From positions 1 to 8,934 of the forward strand of contig JAJAYS010000169.1 of assembly GCA_026786065.1 (NCBI GenBank): a DNA stretch of 8,934 bases. The letters run 5' to 3'. Positions within the stretch are counted from its first letter, which is position 1. Each line of letters starts with the position of its first letter. Shown here in pieces: positions 1 to 6,316 of this stretch. This stretch comes from Polaromonas sp. GTDB taxonomy: Bacteria > Pseudomonadota > Gammaproteobacteria > Burkholderiales > Burkholderiaceae_C. A program made the position numbers and the translations under genes. The notes below the pieces were generated by a model. It was not told the DNA's origin, searched no databases, and saw nothing but the letters and a program-made list of their open reading frames with translations.

Positions 1-1
1 G

Positions 2-673
2 ACCGGCTTTGAGGTGATGGGGCAGTTTGCATTGGCGCTGGTGGCTAAAAACTTTCCGCAGATTCAGGTACCGTTTTATCAGCAGGCGCCGTTTTGCGTG
101 CTGCTCGAAAACTCCAACGCCGAGTCCGAGCAGCATGCCCGCGCACAGTTCGAGCGGCTGCTTGAAGCGGCGCTGGATGCAGGCTGCGTGACGGATGCCG
201 TGGTGGCCGAAAGCATCGGGCAAGCGCAGCGGCTCTGGCACATCCGGGAAAGCATTCCGCTGGCGCAGGCCCAGGAAGGCCTGAACATCAAGCACGACAT
301 CTCGATTGCGGTGTCGCGCATTCCCGAATTCGTCAGCGCGACCGACGCCCTGCTGGTCGCTGCCCTGCCCGGCATCCGGCTGGTGAACTTCGGGCACTTG
401 GGCGATGGCAACCTGCATTACAACGTGCAGGCACCGCAGGGGAGCGACGGCGCGGCTTTTTTGCGTGACCATGAAGAGGCGGTCAACACGCTGGTGTACG
501 ACTCGGTGGCGCGCTTCGGCGGCTCGATCTCGGCCGAACACGGTGTCGGCAGCCTCAAACTCGACCAGCTCGAACAGCACAAGTCGCCGGTGGCGCTCGG
601 CTTGATGCGGGCCATCAAGCGGGCATTGGACCCGCAGGGACTGATGAACCCCGGCCGCGTTCTGAAGGTTTGA
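2..673 (+). CDS. FAD-linked 2-hydroxyacid dehydrogenase, C-terminal part (5' end outside window)
   Basis: The frame is open from the left edge, so only the last 223 residues are present and the N-terminal FAD-binding (PCMH-type) domain lies outside. What is seen is the FAD-linked oxidase C-terminal domain: a LWHIRES segment near residue 78, KHDIS near 97, the signature [11 protein letters not shown] near 131, AEHGVG near 178, and the closing [12 protein letters not shown]. The two histidines of GHxGDGNxH and the histidine of AEHGVG are typical metal and substrate-site residues in this family. Enzymes of this type (D-2-hydroxyglutarate dehydrogenase, D-lactate dehydrogenase, glycolate oxidase GlcD) oxidise a 2-hydroxyacid to the 2-oxoacid through FAD. 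The KHDIS/SRIPEF context favours the D-2-hydroxyglutarate/D-lactate branch over GlcD, but the substrate cannot be fixed from this fragment. It ends 64 bases before thyA on the same strand. The frame is clean up to a TGA stop. Confidence 0.9.
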   Translation, partial: TGFEVMGQFALALVAKNFPQIQVPFYQQAPFCVLLENSNAESEQHARAQFERLLEAALDAGCVTDAVVAESIGQAQRLWHIRESIPLAQAQEGLNIKHDISIAVSRIPEFVSATDALLVAALPGIRLVNFGHLGDGNLHYNVQAPQGSDGAAFLRDHEEAVNTLVYDSVARFGGSISAEHGVGSLKLDQLEQHKSPVALGLMRAIKRALDPQGLMNPGRVLKV

Positions 674-737
674 CGGCCTCCATCGACCTCCCGCGACCTC
701 CCTTAGCTTCCCTTTCTCGAATTTCCTCTTGCACGAC

Positions 738-1571
738 ATGACATCCAGGCCCACCCGCTCCCAGTACGAAGATTTCATGCGCCACGTGGACACGCACGGC
801 GTCTTCAAGGCCGACCGCACCGGCACCGGCACCAAAAGCGTTTTCGGCCACCAGATGCGCTTTGATTTGAACGAAGGCTTTCCGCTGGTCACCACCAAAA
901 AGGTCCACCTCCGATCCATCGTGCATGAGCTGCTGTGGTTTCTGCAGGGTTCGAGCGACAACAACTGGCTGAAGGAACGTGGAGTCACGATCTGGAACGA
1001 ATGGGCGCGGGAAGACGGTGACCTGGGGCCGGTCTATGGCGTGCAGTGGCGCAGCTGGCCGACTCCGGACGGCGGTCACATCGATCAGATTTCCAGCGTA
1101 ATCGAAACACTGAAAACCAACCCCGACTCGCGCCGCATCATTGTCAGCGCCTGGAACGTGGCCGACCTCGGCAAGATGGCGCTAATGCCCTGCCACGCAT
1201 TCTTTCAGTTCTATGTCGCGCCTGGCACCGAGCCCGGTGCCAGAGGGCGGCTTAGCTGCCAGCTTTATCAGCGCAGTGCCGATGTCTTTCTTGGCGTACC
1301 CTTCAACATCGCCAGCTACGCGCTGCTGACGCACATGGTCGCGCAGCAGTGCGAGCTCGATGTCGGCGACTTCATCTGGACCGGCGGAGACTGCCACATC
1401 TACAACAACCATGCCGAGCAGGTGACGCTGCAATTGAGCCGCGAGCCACTGCCCTACCCGACCCTGAAAATCCTGCGTCATCCCGATTCGATCTTCGGCT
1501 ACGAGTTTGAGGATTTCGACTTTGTCGACTACCAGCACCACCCGGCCATCAAGGCGGCGGTGGCGGTCTGA
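738..1571 (+). CDS. thyA: Thymidylate synthase
   Basis: This cytoplasmic enzyme methylates dUMP to dTMP with 5,10-methylene-tetrahydrofolate, releasing dihydrofolate. The 277-residue product carries the family landmarks in order: RTGTGT near residue 27, the active-site MPCHAFFQF with nucleophile Cys152, [10 protein letters not shown] just before it, [20 protein letters not shown], and [16 protein letters not shown]. It is slightly longer than E. coli ThyA (264 residues). Part of the difference is an expanded loop, [11 protein letters not shown], between the active-site strand and LSCQLYQRS, where E. coli has a much shorter turn. That loop is encoded by a perfect hairpin (listed separately). 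The ATG at 738 was chosen; a TTG at 729 would add three residues, and neither has a convincing Shine-Dalgarno sequence. The 64 bases upstream are pyrimidine-rich with no clear -35/-10 pair. The stop codon overlaps the folA start as TGATG. Identity is certain. Confidence 0.98.
   Translation: MTSRPTRSQYEDFMRHVDTHGVFKADRTGTGTKSVFGHQMRFDLNEGFPLVTTKKVHLRSIVHELLWFLQGSSDNNWLKERGVTIWNEWAREDGDLGPVYGVQWRSWPTPDGGHIDQISSVIETLKTNPDSRRIIVSAWNVADLGKMALMPCHAFFQFYVAPGTEPGARGRLSCQLYQRSADVFLGVPFNIASYALLTHMVAQQCELDVGDFIWTGGDCHIYNNHAEQVTLQLSREPLPYPTLKILRHPDSIFGYEFEDFDFVDYQHHPAIKAAVAV
1222..1243 (+). repeat. Perfect 9-bp inverted repeat (hairpin) inside thyA
   Basis: The arms CTGGCACCG and CGGTGCCAG are exact reverse complements separated by a 4-base loop, AGCC. 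Seven of the nine base pairs are G:C, so the RNA hairpin should be stable. It coincides with the codons for the extra surface loop of ThyA (PGTEPGA), which E. coli ThyA does not have. That the structure matters in the mRNA, or arose as a small palindromic insertion, is inference. Confidence 0.7.
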
Positions 1572-2080
1572 TGACGACCAACAGCAGGCCCCGCATTAAC
1601 CTGATCTTCGCCCGGGCCGCCAACGGCGTGATCGGCAGAAACGGCGTGATGCCCTGGCATCTGCCCGAGGACCTCGCGCATTTCAAGCAGTTGACGCAGG
1701 GATGGCCGGTCGTCATGGGGCGCAAGACTTGGGATTCGCTGCCGGCCCGGTTCAAGCCCCTGCCGGGGCGGACCAACATCGTCGTCACGCGTCAGGCCAA
1801 CTGGCAGCACGCGGGTGCCTTGCGAGCCGCCAGCTTGGACGAGGCCTTGCAATACAGCGCTGAATCCGGCGAAATCTGGATCATCGGCGGCGCGCAGATT
1901 TACGCCCAAGCCGAGCCGCTGGCCAGCCGCGTTGAAGCCACCGAGATTGCGGCACCATTTGAAGGCGATGCGTTTGCACCGACGCTCGGTCCGGCCTGGA
2001 TCGAAACAGCGCGGCAGGATTGCGTGTCCAGCAACGGGCTTGGATTCAGCTTTGTCACCTACAACAAACCCGAGGAGTAA
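1571..2080 (+). CDS. folA: Dihydrofolate reductase
   Basis: FolA reduces 7,8-dihydrofolate to tetrahydrofolate with NADPH and so regenerates the cofactor that ThyA consumes; it is the trimethoprim target. The 169 residues match a normal chromosomal single-domain enzyme. Landmarks are the Met20-type loop NGVIGRNGVMPWHLPEDL with catalytic Asp34 (equivalent to E. coli Asp27), VVMGRKTWDSL for NADPH binding near residue 48, and the glycine pair in IIGGAQIYAQ near 114. The ATG overlaps the thyA stop by one base (TGATG) and has only a weak ribosome-binding sequence, so translation is probably coupled to thyA. The last two codons before the stop, GAG GAG, also form the ribosome-binding site of the next gene. 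All landmark residues are present and nothing suggests a resistance-type variant. Confidence 0.98.
   Translation: MTTNSRPRINLIFARAANGVIGRNGVMPWHLPEDLAHFKQLTQGWPVVMGRKTWDSLPARFKPLPGRTNIVVTRQANWQHAGALRAASLDEALQYSAESGEIWIIGGAQIYAQAEPLASRVEATEIAAPFEGDAFAPTLGPAWIETARQDCVSSNGLGFSFVTYNKPEE
2072..2077 (+). promoter_or_regulatory. Ribosome-binding site (GAGGAG) for the DUF4337 gene, inside the folA 3' end
   Basis: GAGGAG is the strongest Shine-Dalgarno-like sequence on the + strand half. It sits 8 bases before the ATG at 2086 and is formed by the last two glutamate codons of folA. It supports 2086 as the start, rather than the in-frame ATG at 2020 that would overlap folA by about 60 bases. Confidence 0.7.
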
Positions 2081-2085
2081 TAGAT

Positions 2086-2688
2086 ATGTCATCGGATGGA
2101 TTCCACGTTCACGGCCCCCACGACCACGAACTCGAACATGCAGCGCAGGGTGCGCATGGCAAGGATGCCGGCCACGAAAGTTCGGGCGGCATGATTGCGC
2201 AGATTGCTGTCGTCACCGCCATCATTGCCACGGTAGGCGCGATTTTTTCGTACATGGGCGGAGCCACGCAAGCCAATGCCGGGCCTTATAAAAACAACGC
2301 GGCAATCAAGAAAACCGAAGCGTCGAACCAGTGGAATTTCTTTCAGGCCAAAAGCACCAAGCAGTCGCTGGCCGAACTGGCTCGCGACATCGCGCCCGAC
2401 GACAAAAAGGTCGGCTACCAAACCAAGATAGACCGCTACGAAAAAGAAAAAAACGACATCATGAAAGACGCCGAGAAGCTCGAAGCCGAGGCGACCACCT
2501 GGGACAAGTCGTCCGACGAGCAAATGCACCAGCACCACCGCTGGGCGCAGGCCACGACCGTGCTGCAGGTGTCGATTGCCTTGGCTGCGATTGCCCTGCT
2601 GACGCGCAAGCGCTGGATGGAGTACGCGATGTTTGCGCTTGCCGGGATTGGCGTTGTCGTGGGCGCGCTCGCATCGCTACATATTTGA
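2086..2688 (+). CDS. DUF4337-type small membrane protein
   Basis: The product has 200 residues and no assigned function. The first 30 residues are hydrophilic with seven histidines. A membrane segment follows at about 36-58. The central soluble part, about 70-150, contains NQWNFFQAKSTKQSLAELA and a charged, probably coiled-coil stretch at about 115-138. Next comes a conserved-looking MHQHHRWAQA and two further membrane segments at about 157-173 and 178-198. The paired patterns QWNxxQAKSTKQ and HHRWAQA, with hydrophobic ends, are what I recognise as the DUF4337 family from memory; a profile search would settle it. The gene starts 5 bases after folA with a good ribosome-binding site, so it is probably co-transcribed with thyA-folA, though no functional link to folate is evident. 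Its TGA stop lies within the repeat element beginning around 2681. Confidence 0.8.
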   Translation: MSSDGFHVHGPHDHELEHAAQGAHGKDAGHESSGGMIAQIAVVTAIIATVGAIFSYMGGATQANAGPYKNNAAIKKTEASNQWNFFQAKSTKQSLAELARDIAPDDKKVGYQTKIDRYEKEKNDIMKDAEKLEAEATTWDKSSDEQMHQHHRWAQATTVLQVSIALAAIALLTRKRWMEYAMFALAGIGVVVGALASLHI

Positions 2689-2730
2689 TAGCTGCTTGCG
2701 CCCGTATGTATTGGCTAATAGCTTCAAACT
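2681..2730 (+). repeat. Comamonadaceae-type short intergenic repeat, copy 1
   Basis: This element contains AGCTGCTTGCGCCCGTAT at 2690-2707, flanked by an imperfect inverted pair: TTTGATAGC at 2684-2692 and GCTTCAAA at 2721-2728. It fills most of the gap between the DUF4337 gene and xth and provides the DUF4337 stop codon (the TGA of TTTGATAGC). It resembles small palindromic repeats I recall as abundant between genes in Comamonadaceae genomes; the boundaries are approximate and the family link is from memory. Confidence 0.65.
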
Positions 2731-2743
2731 TCTTGAGCCCAGC

Positions 2744-3526
2744 ATGAAGATCACGACCTGGAACATCAATTCGCTCGCGGTGCGGCTGCCACAGGTTCTC
2801 GACTGGCTGGCAGCGAACCCGGTCGATGTGCTATGCCTGCAGGAACTCAAACTCAGCGACGACAAATTTCCGCTGCAGGCGCTGCAAGCGGCGGGCTACC
2901 ACAGCGCGGTGTTCGGTCAAAAAAACTATAACGGCGTGGCGATTCTGAGCCGTACGCCGGCACGCGATGTGATCAAAAACATCGCCGGTTTTGCCGATGA
3001 ACAATCGCGCGTTATCGCGGCGACGCTGGACAGCCCGCTAGGCGAGCTGCGTGTGGTCAACGGCTACTTCGTCAACGGGCAGGCACCCGGCACCGACAAG
3101 TTCGCGTACAAGATGCGCTGGCTGACCGGCCTGCGCGACTGGCTGGTTGGCGAGTTGGCGGCGCATCCGAATCTGGTGCTGCTCGGCGACTTCAACATCA
3201 CGGCCGACGACCGCGACACCTATGACCCCGATGGCCTGCGCGAGACGATTCACCACACGAGCGAAGAGCGGGCGCATTTTCAGGCGCTGATCGATCTGGG
3301 TCTGGTCGATGCGTTTCGGCTGTTTGCGCAAGCCGAGAAAAGCTATTCATGGTGGGACTACCGCGAAATGGCCTTTCGCCGCAACCTTGGCTTGCGCATT
3401 GACCACATTCTGGTCCGCAGCGGGCTGCAGCCTTCAGTCGAGCACTGCGCGATAGACCGCCTGCCGCGCAAAAACGAGCGCCCCAGCGACCATGCGCCGG
3501 TCACATTGACGCTCAAGTCGCTGTAG
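2744..3526 (+). CDS. xth: Exodeoxyribonuclease III family (AP endonuclease)
   Basis: This Mg-dependent DNA repair enzyme cuts at abasic sites and removes nucleotides from 3' ends of duplex DNA (exonuclease III/APE1 family, endonuclease-exonuclease-phosphatase fold). The product has 260 residues, against 268 in E. coli XthA. The active-site set is complete: Asn7 in TWNINS, Glu34 in LQELKL, Tyr108 in NGYFVNG, Asp149 and Asn151 in LLGDFNI, Asp220 in LRIDHIL, and Asp249/His250 in RPSDHAPV. The ATG at 2744 puts the usual MKIxxWNIN start in place; a longer in-frame reading back to 2633 would run through the preceding repeat and the end of DUF4337 and is rejected. Only a weak TTGAG lies upstream, so translation may be modest. 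It is the last gene of the + strand set and ends 75 bases from the convergent DUF1178 gene. Confidence 0.95.
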   Translation: MKITTWNINSLAVRLPQVLDWLAANPVDVLCLQELKLSDDKFPLQALQAAGYHSAVFGQKNYNGVAILSRTPARDVIKNIAGFADEQSRVIAATLDSPLGELRVVNGYFVNGQAPGTDKFAYKMRWLTGLRDWLVGELAAHPNLVLLGDFNITADDRDTYDPDGLRETIHHTSEERAHFQALIDLGLVDAFRLFAQAEKSYSWWDYREMAFRRNLGLRIDHILVRSGLQPSVEHCAIDRLPRKNERPSDHAPVTLTLKSL

Positions 3527-3529
3527 TTT

Positions 3530-3580
3530 TCGGAGCTGCCTGCGCCCGTATTTTGGACCTCATCGGCCATTTTTACTTAG
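3530..3580 (+). repeat. Comamonadaceae-type short intergenic repeat, degenerate copy 2
   Basis: AGCTGCCTGCGCCCGTAT at 3534-3551 matches the core of the copy at 2690-2707 with a single difference over 18 bases and in the same orientation. The similarity fades afterwards (GGCCATTTTTACTTAG). It begins a few bases after the xth stop and occupies the gap between the convergent xth and DUF1178 genes. No strong hairpin-plus-T-run terminator is visible here on either strand. Boundaries are approximate. Confidence 0.6.
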
Positions 3581-3601
3581 ATCCGCCAGCCAGATCCGGG
3601 C

Positions 3602-4150
3602 TTATTGAAGGGTTTCCTTCAGGGCGGCCGGCAGCGGCAAAGCCATGACCTCTATGCCTTCGTCTTGCAGTTCAGCCGCCTCGCGCTGCGTAGCCTGACC
3701 GCGAATGCTGCGTGCCGCAATCTCGCCGTAGTGCATGCGCCGCGCCTCCTGCGCAAAGCGGTCGCCGACGTTTTCAGTGCGGGCCACGAGCTGGCGCAGA
3801 GCCTTTAAAACCCCTGCATGCGCCTCGGCCTCTTCAGCCAACTGCGGCATTTTCAAGGACTGCGGCCGAGGCCCGGCGCCGCCGCCGCCGCCGCCGCCTG
3901 GCTGCATTGCTCGCGCAGCGATAGCGTCGGCCTCGCTGCCGGCAACCGCGGCTAGCGCGTCGGAGCCTGGCGCAGCAGCGGGCGAACCCAGATTGAGCCG
4001 GGGCGCGCTGGGAATCTTGACGACACGGCTGTCGGCGCAGAGCGGGCATTCGACCAGCCCGCGGGCAAGCTGCGACTGAAAGTCGTCTTCGGACGCAAAC
4101 CAGCCTTCAAACGAATGCCGCGCGCTGCATTGAAGATCAAGTACTTTCAT
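3602..4150 (-). CDS. DUF1178 family protein
   Basis: A 182-residue cytoplasmic protein of unknown function. It begins MKVLDLQC, with Cys8, and has a CPLC pair (Cys35, Cys38), an arrangement that could bind zinc. A low-complexity middle follows (Ala/Gly-rich, about residues 55-95), including seven consecutive glycines at 85-91. The C-terminal block ENVGDRFAQEARRMHYGE, then IRGQAT and EGIEVMALP, is the DUF1178 hallmark. The ATG at 4150 was chosen because it gives the canonical start and overlaps the upstream Nudix stop as ATGA; there is no purine-rich ribosome-binding site in front of it, which favours translational coupling. A longer in-frame reading starting near 4276 would lie inside the Nudix gene and adds unrelated residues. 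It appears to be the last gene of the nuo-linked unit. Confidence 0.92.
   Translation of the reverse strand: MKVLDLQCSARHSFEGWFASEDDFQSQLARGLVECPLCADSRVVKIPSAPRLNLGSPAAAPGSDALAAVAGSEADAIAARAMQPGGGGGGGAGPRPQSLKMPQLAEEAEAHAGVLKALRQLVARTENVGDRFAQEARRMHYGEIAARSIRGQATQREAAELQDEGIEVMALPLPAALKETLQ
3878..3898 (-). repeat. (GCC)7 trinucleotide tract encoding seven glycines
   Basis: Seven perfect tandem copies of GCC on the + strand (GGC on the coding strand) encode Gly85-Gly91 of the DUF1178 protein. This is a pure trinucleotide repeat, so changes in copy number would keep the frame. It falls in the variable linker between the cysteine-containing N-terminal part and the conserved C-terminal block. 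Confidence 0.85.
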
Positions 4151-4749
4151 GGCTGGATTATCGGAGGCCCGGGCGGAACCGCACGCCATTCGAGCTGCCA
4201 CCTGCCGCTCAAGACGTTTTGCAGCCACAGCATGCCGGTCAGGGTCTTGGCATCGGTGACCGCACCGCTGGCGCACCAGTCCAGCAGCTCGTCCGGCGTT
4301 GCGCTGAACACGTCGAGAAACTCACCCGCATCGAGCTTGCGTTCACCCTGCGCGAGGCCGCGTGCAAACCAGACCTCAATGAATTCAGTCGAGTATGAGA
4401 TGACCGGATGCAGCACCCCCGCCTTGGCCCATTCGGCCGCGCTGAAACCGGTTTCTTCGAGCAGCTCACGCCGGGCGCAGTCCCAACCGTCTTCCCCGGC
4501 ATCGAGCTTGCCGGCCGGAAACTCGATCATCACCGCATGCATCGGATAGCGAAACTGGCGCTCCAGCACCAGCCGGCCATCGTCGAGCTGCGCTACGACC
4601 ATCACCGCGCCAGGATGAACCACGTATTCGCGGGAAGCGGTGCTGCCGTCGGGAAGGCGGGCGATGTCGCGCCGAACGTCCAAAAAATCACCGTCCAGCA
4701 CCTGCTCGGTGCTGACCGTGGATTCAAGCAGATGGGGAAATACGGTCAT
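4147..4749 (-). CDS. Nudix hydrolase, ADP-ribose pyrophosphatase type
   Basis: A 200-residue soluble enzyme. The complete Nudix box GX5EX7REUXEEXGU runs from Gly80 to Phe102 (GKLDAGE at its start, RELLEETGF at its end), with the metal-binding glutamates Glu98 and Glu99. The surrounding HPGAVMVVA, ERQFRYP and EFPAGK segments are typical of the ADP-ribose/nucleoside-diphosphate-sugar branch, which hydrolyses ADP-ribose to AMP and ribose 5-phosphate; substrate choice is inferred from family resemblance. The ATG at 4749 gives the usual length; an upstream in-frame TTG at 4773 is less likely, and AGGGAG lies about 12 bases before the chosen start. The gene begins 51 bases after nuoN and overlaps DUF1178 by four bases (ATGA). 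Sitting beside complex I genes, it fits clearance of NAD-derived ADP-ribose, but that link is inference. Confidence 0.93.
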   Translation of the reverse strand: MTVFPHLLESTVSTEQVLDGDFLDVRRDIARLPDGSTASREYVVHPGAVMVVAQLDDGRLVLERQFRYPMHAVMIEFPAGKLDAGEDGWDCARRELLEETGFSAAEWAKAGVLHPVISYSTEFIEVWFARGLAQGERKLDAGEFLDVFSATPDELLDWCASGAVTDAKTLTGMLWLQNVLSGRWQLEWRAVPPGPPIIQP

Positions 4750-4800
4750 GGTCGAACGAGGCTCCCTAACCAAGCGTGCAACGCAGCGTAGCGCCGGGCT

Positions 4801-6303
4801 TCAAGCGCCCAGCGACTGCACGATGCTGCGGATGGACTGCGCGCACAGCGTCATCAAGCCACCGGGTAGCACACCCAGAACCAGAATCAGCAGGCCATTG
4901 ACGGCCAGTACGACCTGCACGTCAGCCGGCGCGGAAACCGGCTGGTTGTTGGCCGGCGTCGGCGGGTCGAAGTACATGACCTTGACCACCCGCAGATAGT
5001 AAAAAGCACCGATCAGCGACATCAATACCGCAAACACCGCCAGCACCAGCGCGCCGGTATGCGACGCAGAAACCAGCGCCTGAAGCACCACCAGCTTGGC
5101 ATAAAATCCGACCAGCGGAGGAAGGCCGGCGAGTGAGAACATGGCCATCGCCATGACGCCCGCATACAACGGGCTGCGCTGATTCAGTCCGGCGAGATCG
5201 CTGATTTCGTCGGACTCGTGCCCGGCCCGGGCCAGCAGCATGATGATGCCGAATGCTGCCAGCGTGGTCAGCACGTAGGTCACTGCGTAGAACATCGCGG
5301 CGCTGTAGGCCGACTCGGTGTTCAGCTGGTTGCCGTTGACCACCCCGGCCATCAAACCCAGCAGCAGGAAACCCATTTGTGAAATGGTGGAGAAAGCCAG
5401 CATGCGCTTAAGGTTGCGCTGCGCAATCGCCGCCAGGTTGCCGACCAGCAGAGAACCGATGGCCATCAGCGCCAGCATCTGTTGCCAATCGATGGCCAGC
5501 GGCAGCAAGCCTTCGACCAGCAGCCGTATGCAGATGGCGAAGGCGGCGAGCTGGGGCGCCGCGCCAATCAGCAGCGTCACCACGGTTGGCGCGCCCTGAT
5601 AAACGTCCGGCAGCCACATATGAAAAGGCACAGCCCCAAGCTTGAAGGCCAGTCCGGCAACGATGAACACCAGCCCGAACACCAGCACCTGGTGCTTGAC
5701 CTGGCGGCTGGCAATCGCCTTGAAAACCTCGTTCAGGTCCAGCGAGCCGGTGGCGCCATACAGCATCGAAAGGCCATAGAGCAGAAAGCCCGACGCCAGC
5801 GCGCCCAGCACGAAGTATTTCATTGCCGCCTCGGTCGCCACCGCGTCGTCGCGGCGCAGCGCAACCAGCGCATAGCTCGACAGCGTAAGCAGCTCCAAGC
5901 CCATGTAGATAACCAGAAAATTGTGGCCGGAGATCATCACGAACATGCCCAGCAGCGCAAACAGCGACAGCGTGAACAGCTCGCCGCCGCCGAGCATGCC
6001 GCGCTCGGCTGCGTAGGGCCGGCCATAGACCAGCGTGACCATCAGGGCGACGCTCGAAAAACACTTCAGCCAGCCGCCCATCGGGTCCACCACGATCATG
6101 TTCCCGAAGCCGTAAAAGGTGTCCCCACTCACCGCGTAGAAGGCTTCCATCACGGCCACCACGGCCAGCGTGGCGAGCGTCAGAACATAGGTGAGGGTGC
6201 GCTGCGGCGACTTGACGCCCAGATCGACCAGCGCAATCACGCAGCCCATCGTCAGCAGCAGCAGCTCCGGATACACCGCCACCCAGGAAAGTTTGTCGAT
6301 CAT
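4801..6303 (-). CDS. nuoN: NADH-quinone oxidoreductase (complex I) subunit N
   Basis: One of three antiporter-like, proton-pumping subunits in the membrane arm of complex I, with about 14 hydrophobic helices over 500 residues (E. coli NuoN 485). Compared with E. coli from memory, Glu137 in GLELLTL matches Glu133, Lys221 in [11 protein letters not shown] matches Lys217, and Lys403 in [10 protein letters not shown] matches Lys395. The position matching Lys247, thirty residues after Lys221 with no gap in either protein, is Gln251 (GAAPQLAAF, codon CAG). The loss of that channel lysine is unusual and is reported as a finding. The gene starts 13 bases after the nuoM stop, with a weak GAAG seven bases before the ATG, and is clearly in the same operon. 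The reading frame is intact throughout. Confidence 0.97.
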   Translation of the reverse strand: MIDKLSWVAVYPELLLLTMGCVIALVDLGVKSPQRTLTYVLTLATLAVVAVMEAFYAVSGDTFYGFGNMIVVDPMGGWLKCFSSVALMVTLVYGRPYAAERGMLGGGELFTLSLFALLGMFVMISGHNFLVIYMGLELLTLSSYALVALRRDDAVATEAAMKYFVLGALASGFLLYGLSMLYGATGSLDLNEVFKAIASRQVKHQVLVFGLVFIVAGLAFKLGAVPFHMWLPDVYQGAPTVVTLLIGAAPQLAAFAICIRLLVEGLLPLAIDWQQMLALMAIGSLLVGNLAAIAQRNLKRMLAFSTISQMGFLLLGLMAGVVNGNQLNTESAYSAAMFYAVTYVLTTLAAFGIIMLLARAGHESDEISDLAGLNQRSPLYAGVMAMAMFSLAGLPPLVGFYAKLVVLQALVSASHTGALVLAVFAVLMSLIGAFYYLRVVKVMYFDPPTPANNQPVSAPADVQVVLAVNGLLILVLGVLPGGLMTLCAQSIRSIVQSLGA

Positions 6304-6316
6304 CTGGCGTCTTCGC

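Noticed and set aside
684..702. Direct repeat CGACCTCCC twice, one base apart, before thyA
   Set aside because: Too short and part of a generally pyrimidine-rich gap; no evidence that it is an operator or promoter element.
615..1079. 154-codon - strand frame opposite thyA
   Set aside because: Lies across the end of the dehydrogenase gene and the start of thyA with no motif; both + strand genes are certain.
3580..3599. Direct repeat AGATCCG near the end of the convergent gap
   Set aside because: Only 7 bases, two copies, and no associated hairpin or protein-site pattern; expected by chance.
4774..4784. Small stem GCGT-GCA-ACGC between nuoN and the Nudix gene as a terminator
   Set aside because: A 4-bp stem with no T-run is too weak, and the Nudix gene is likely read from the same transcript.
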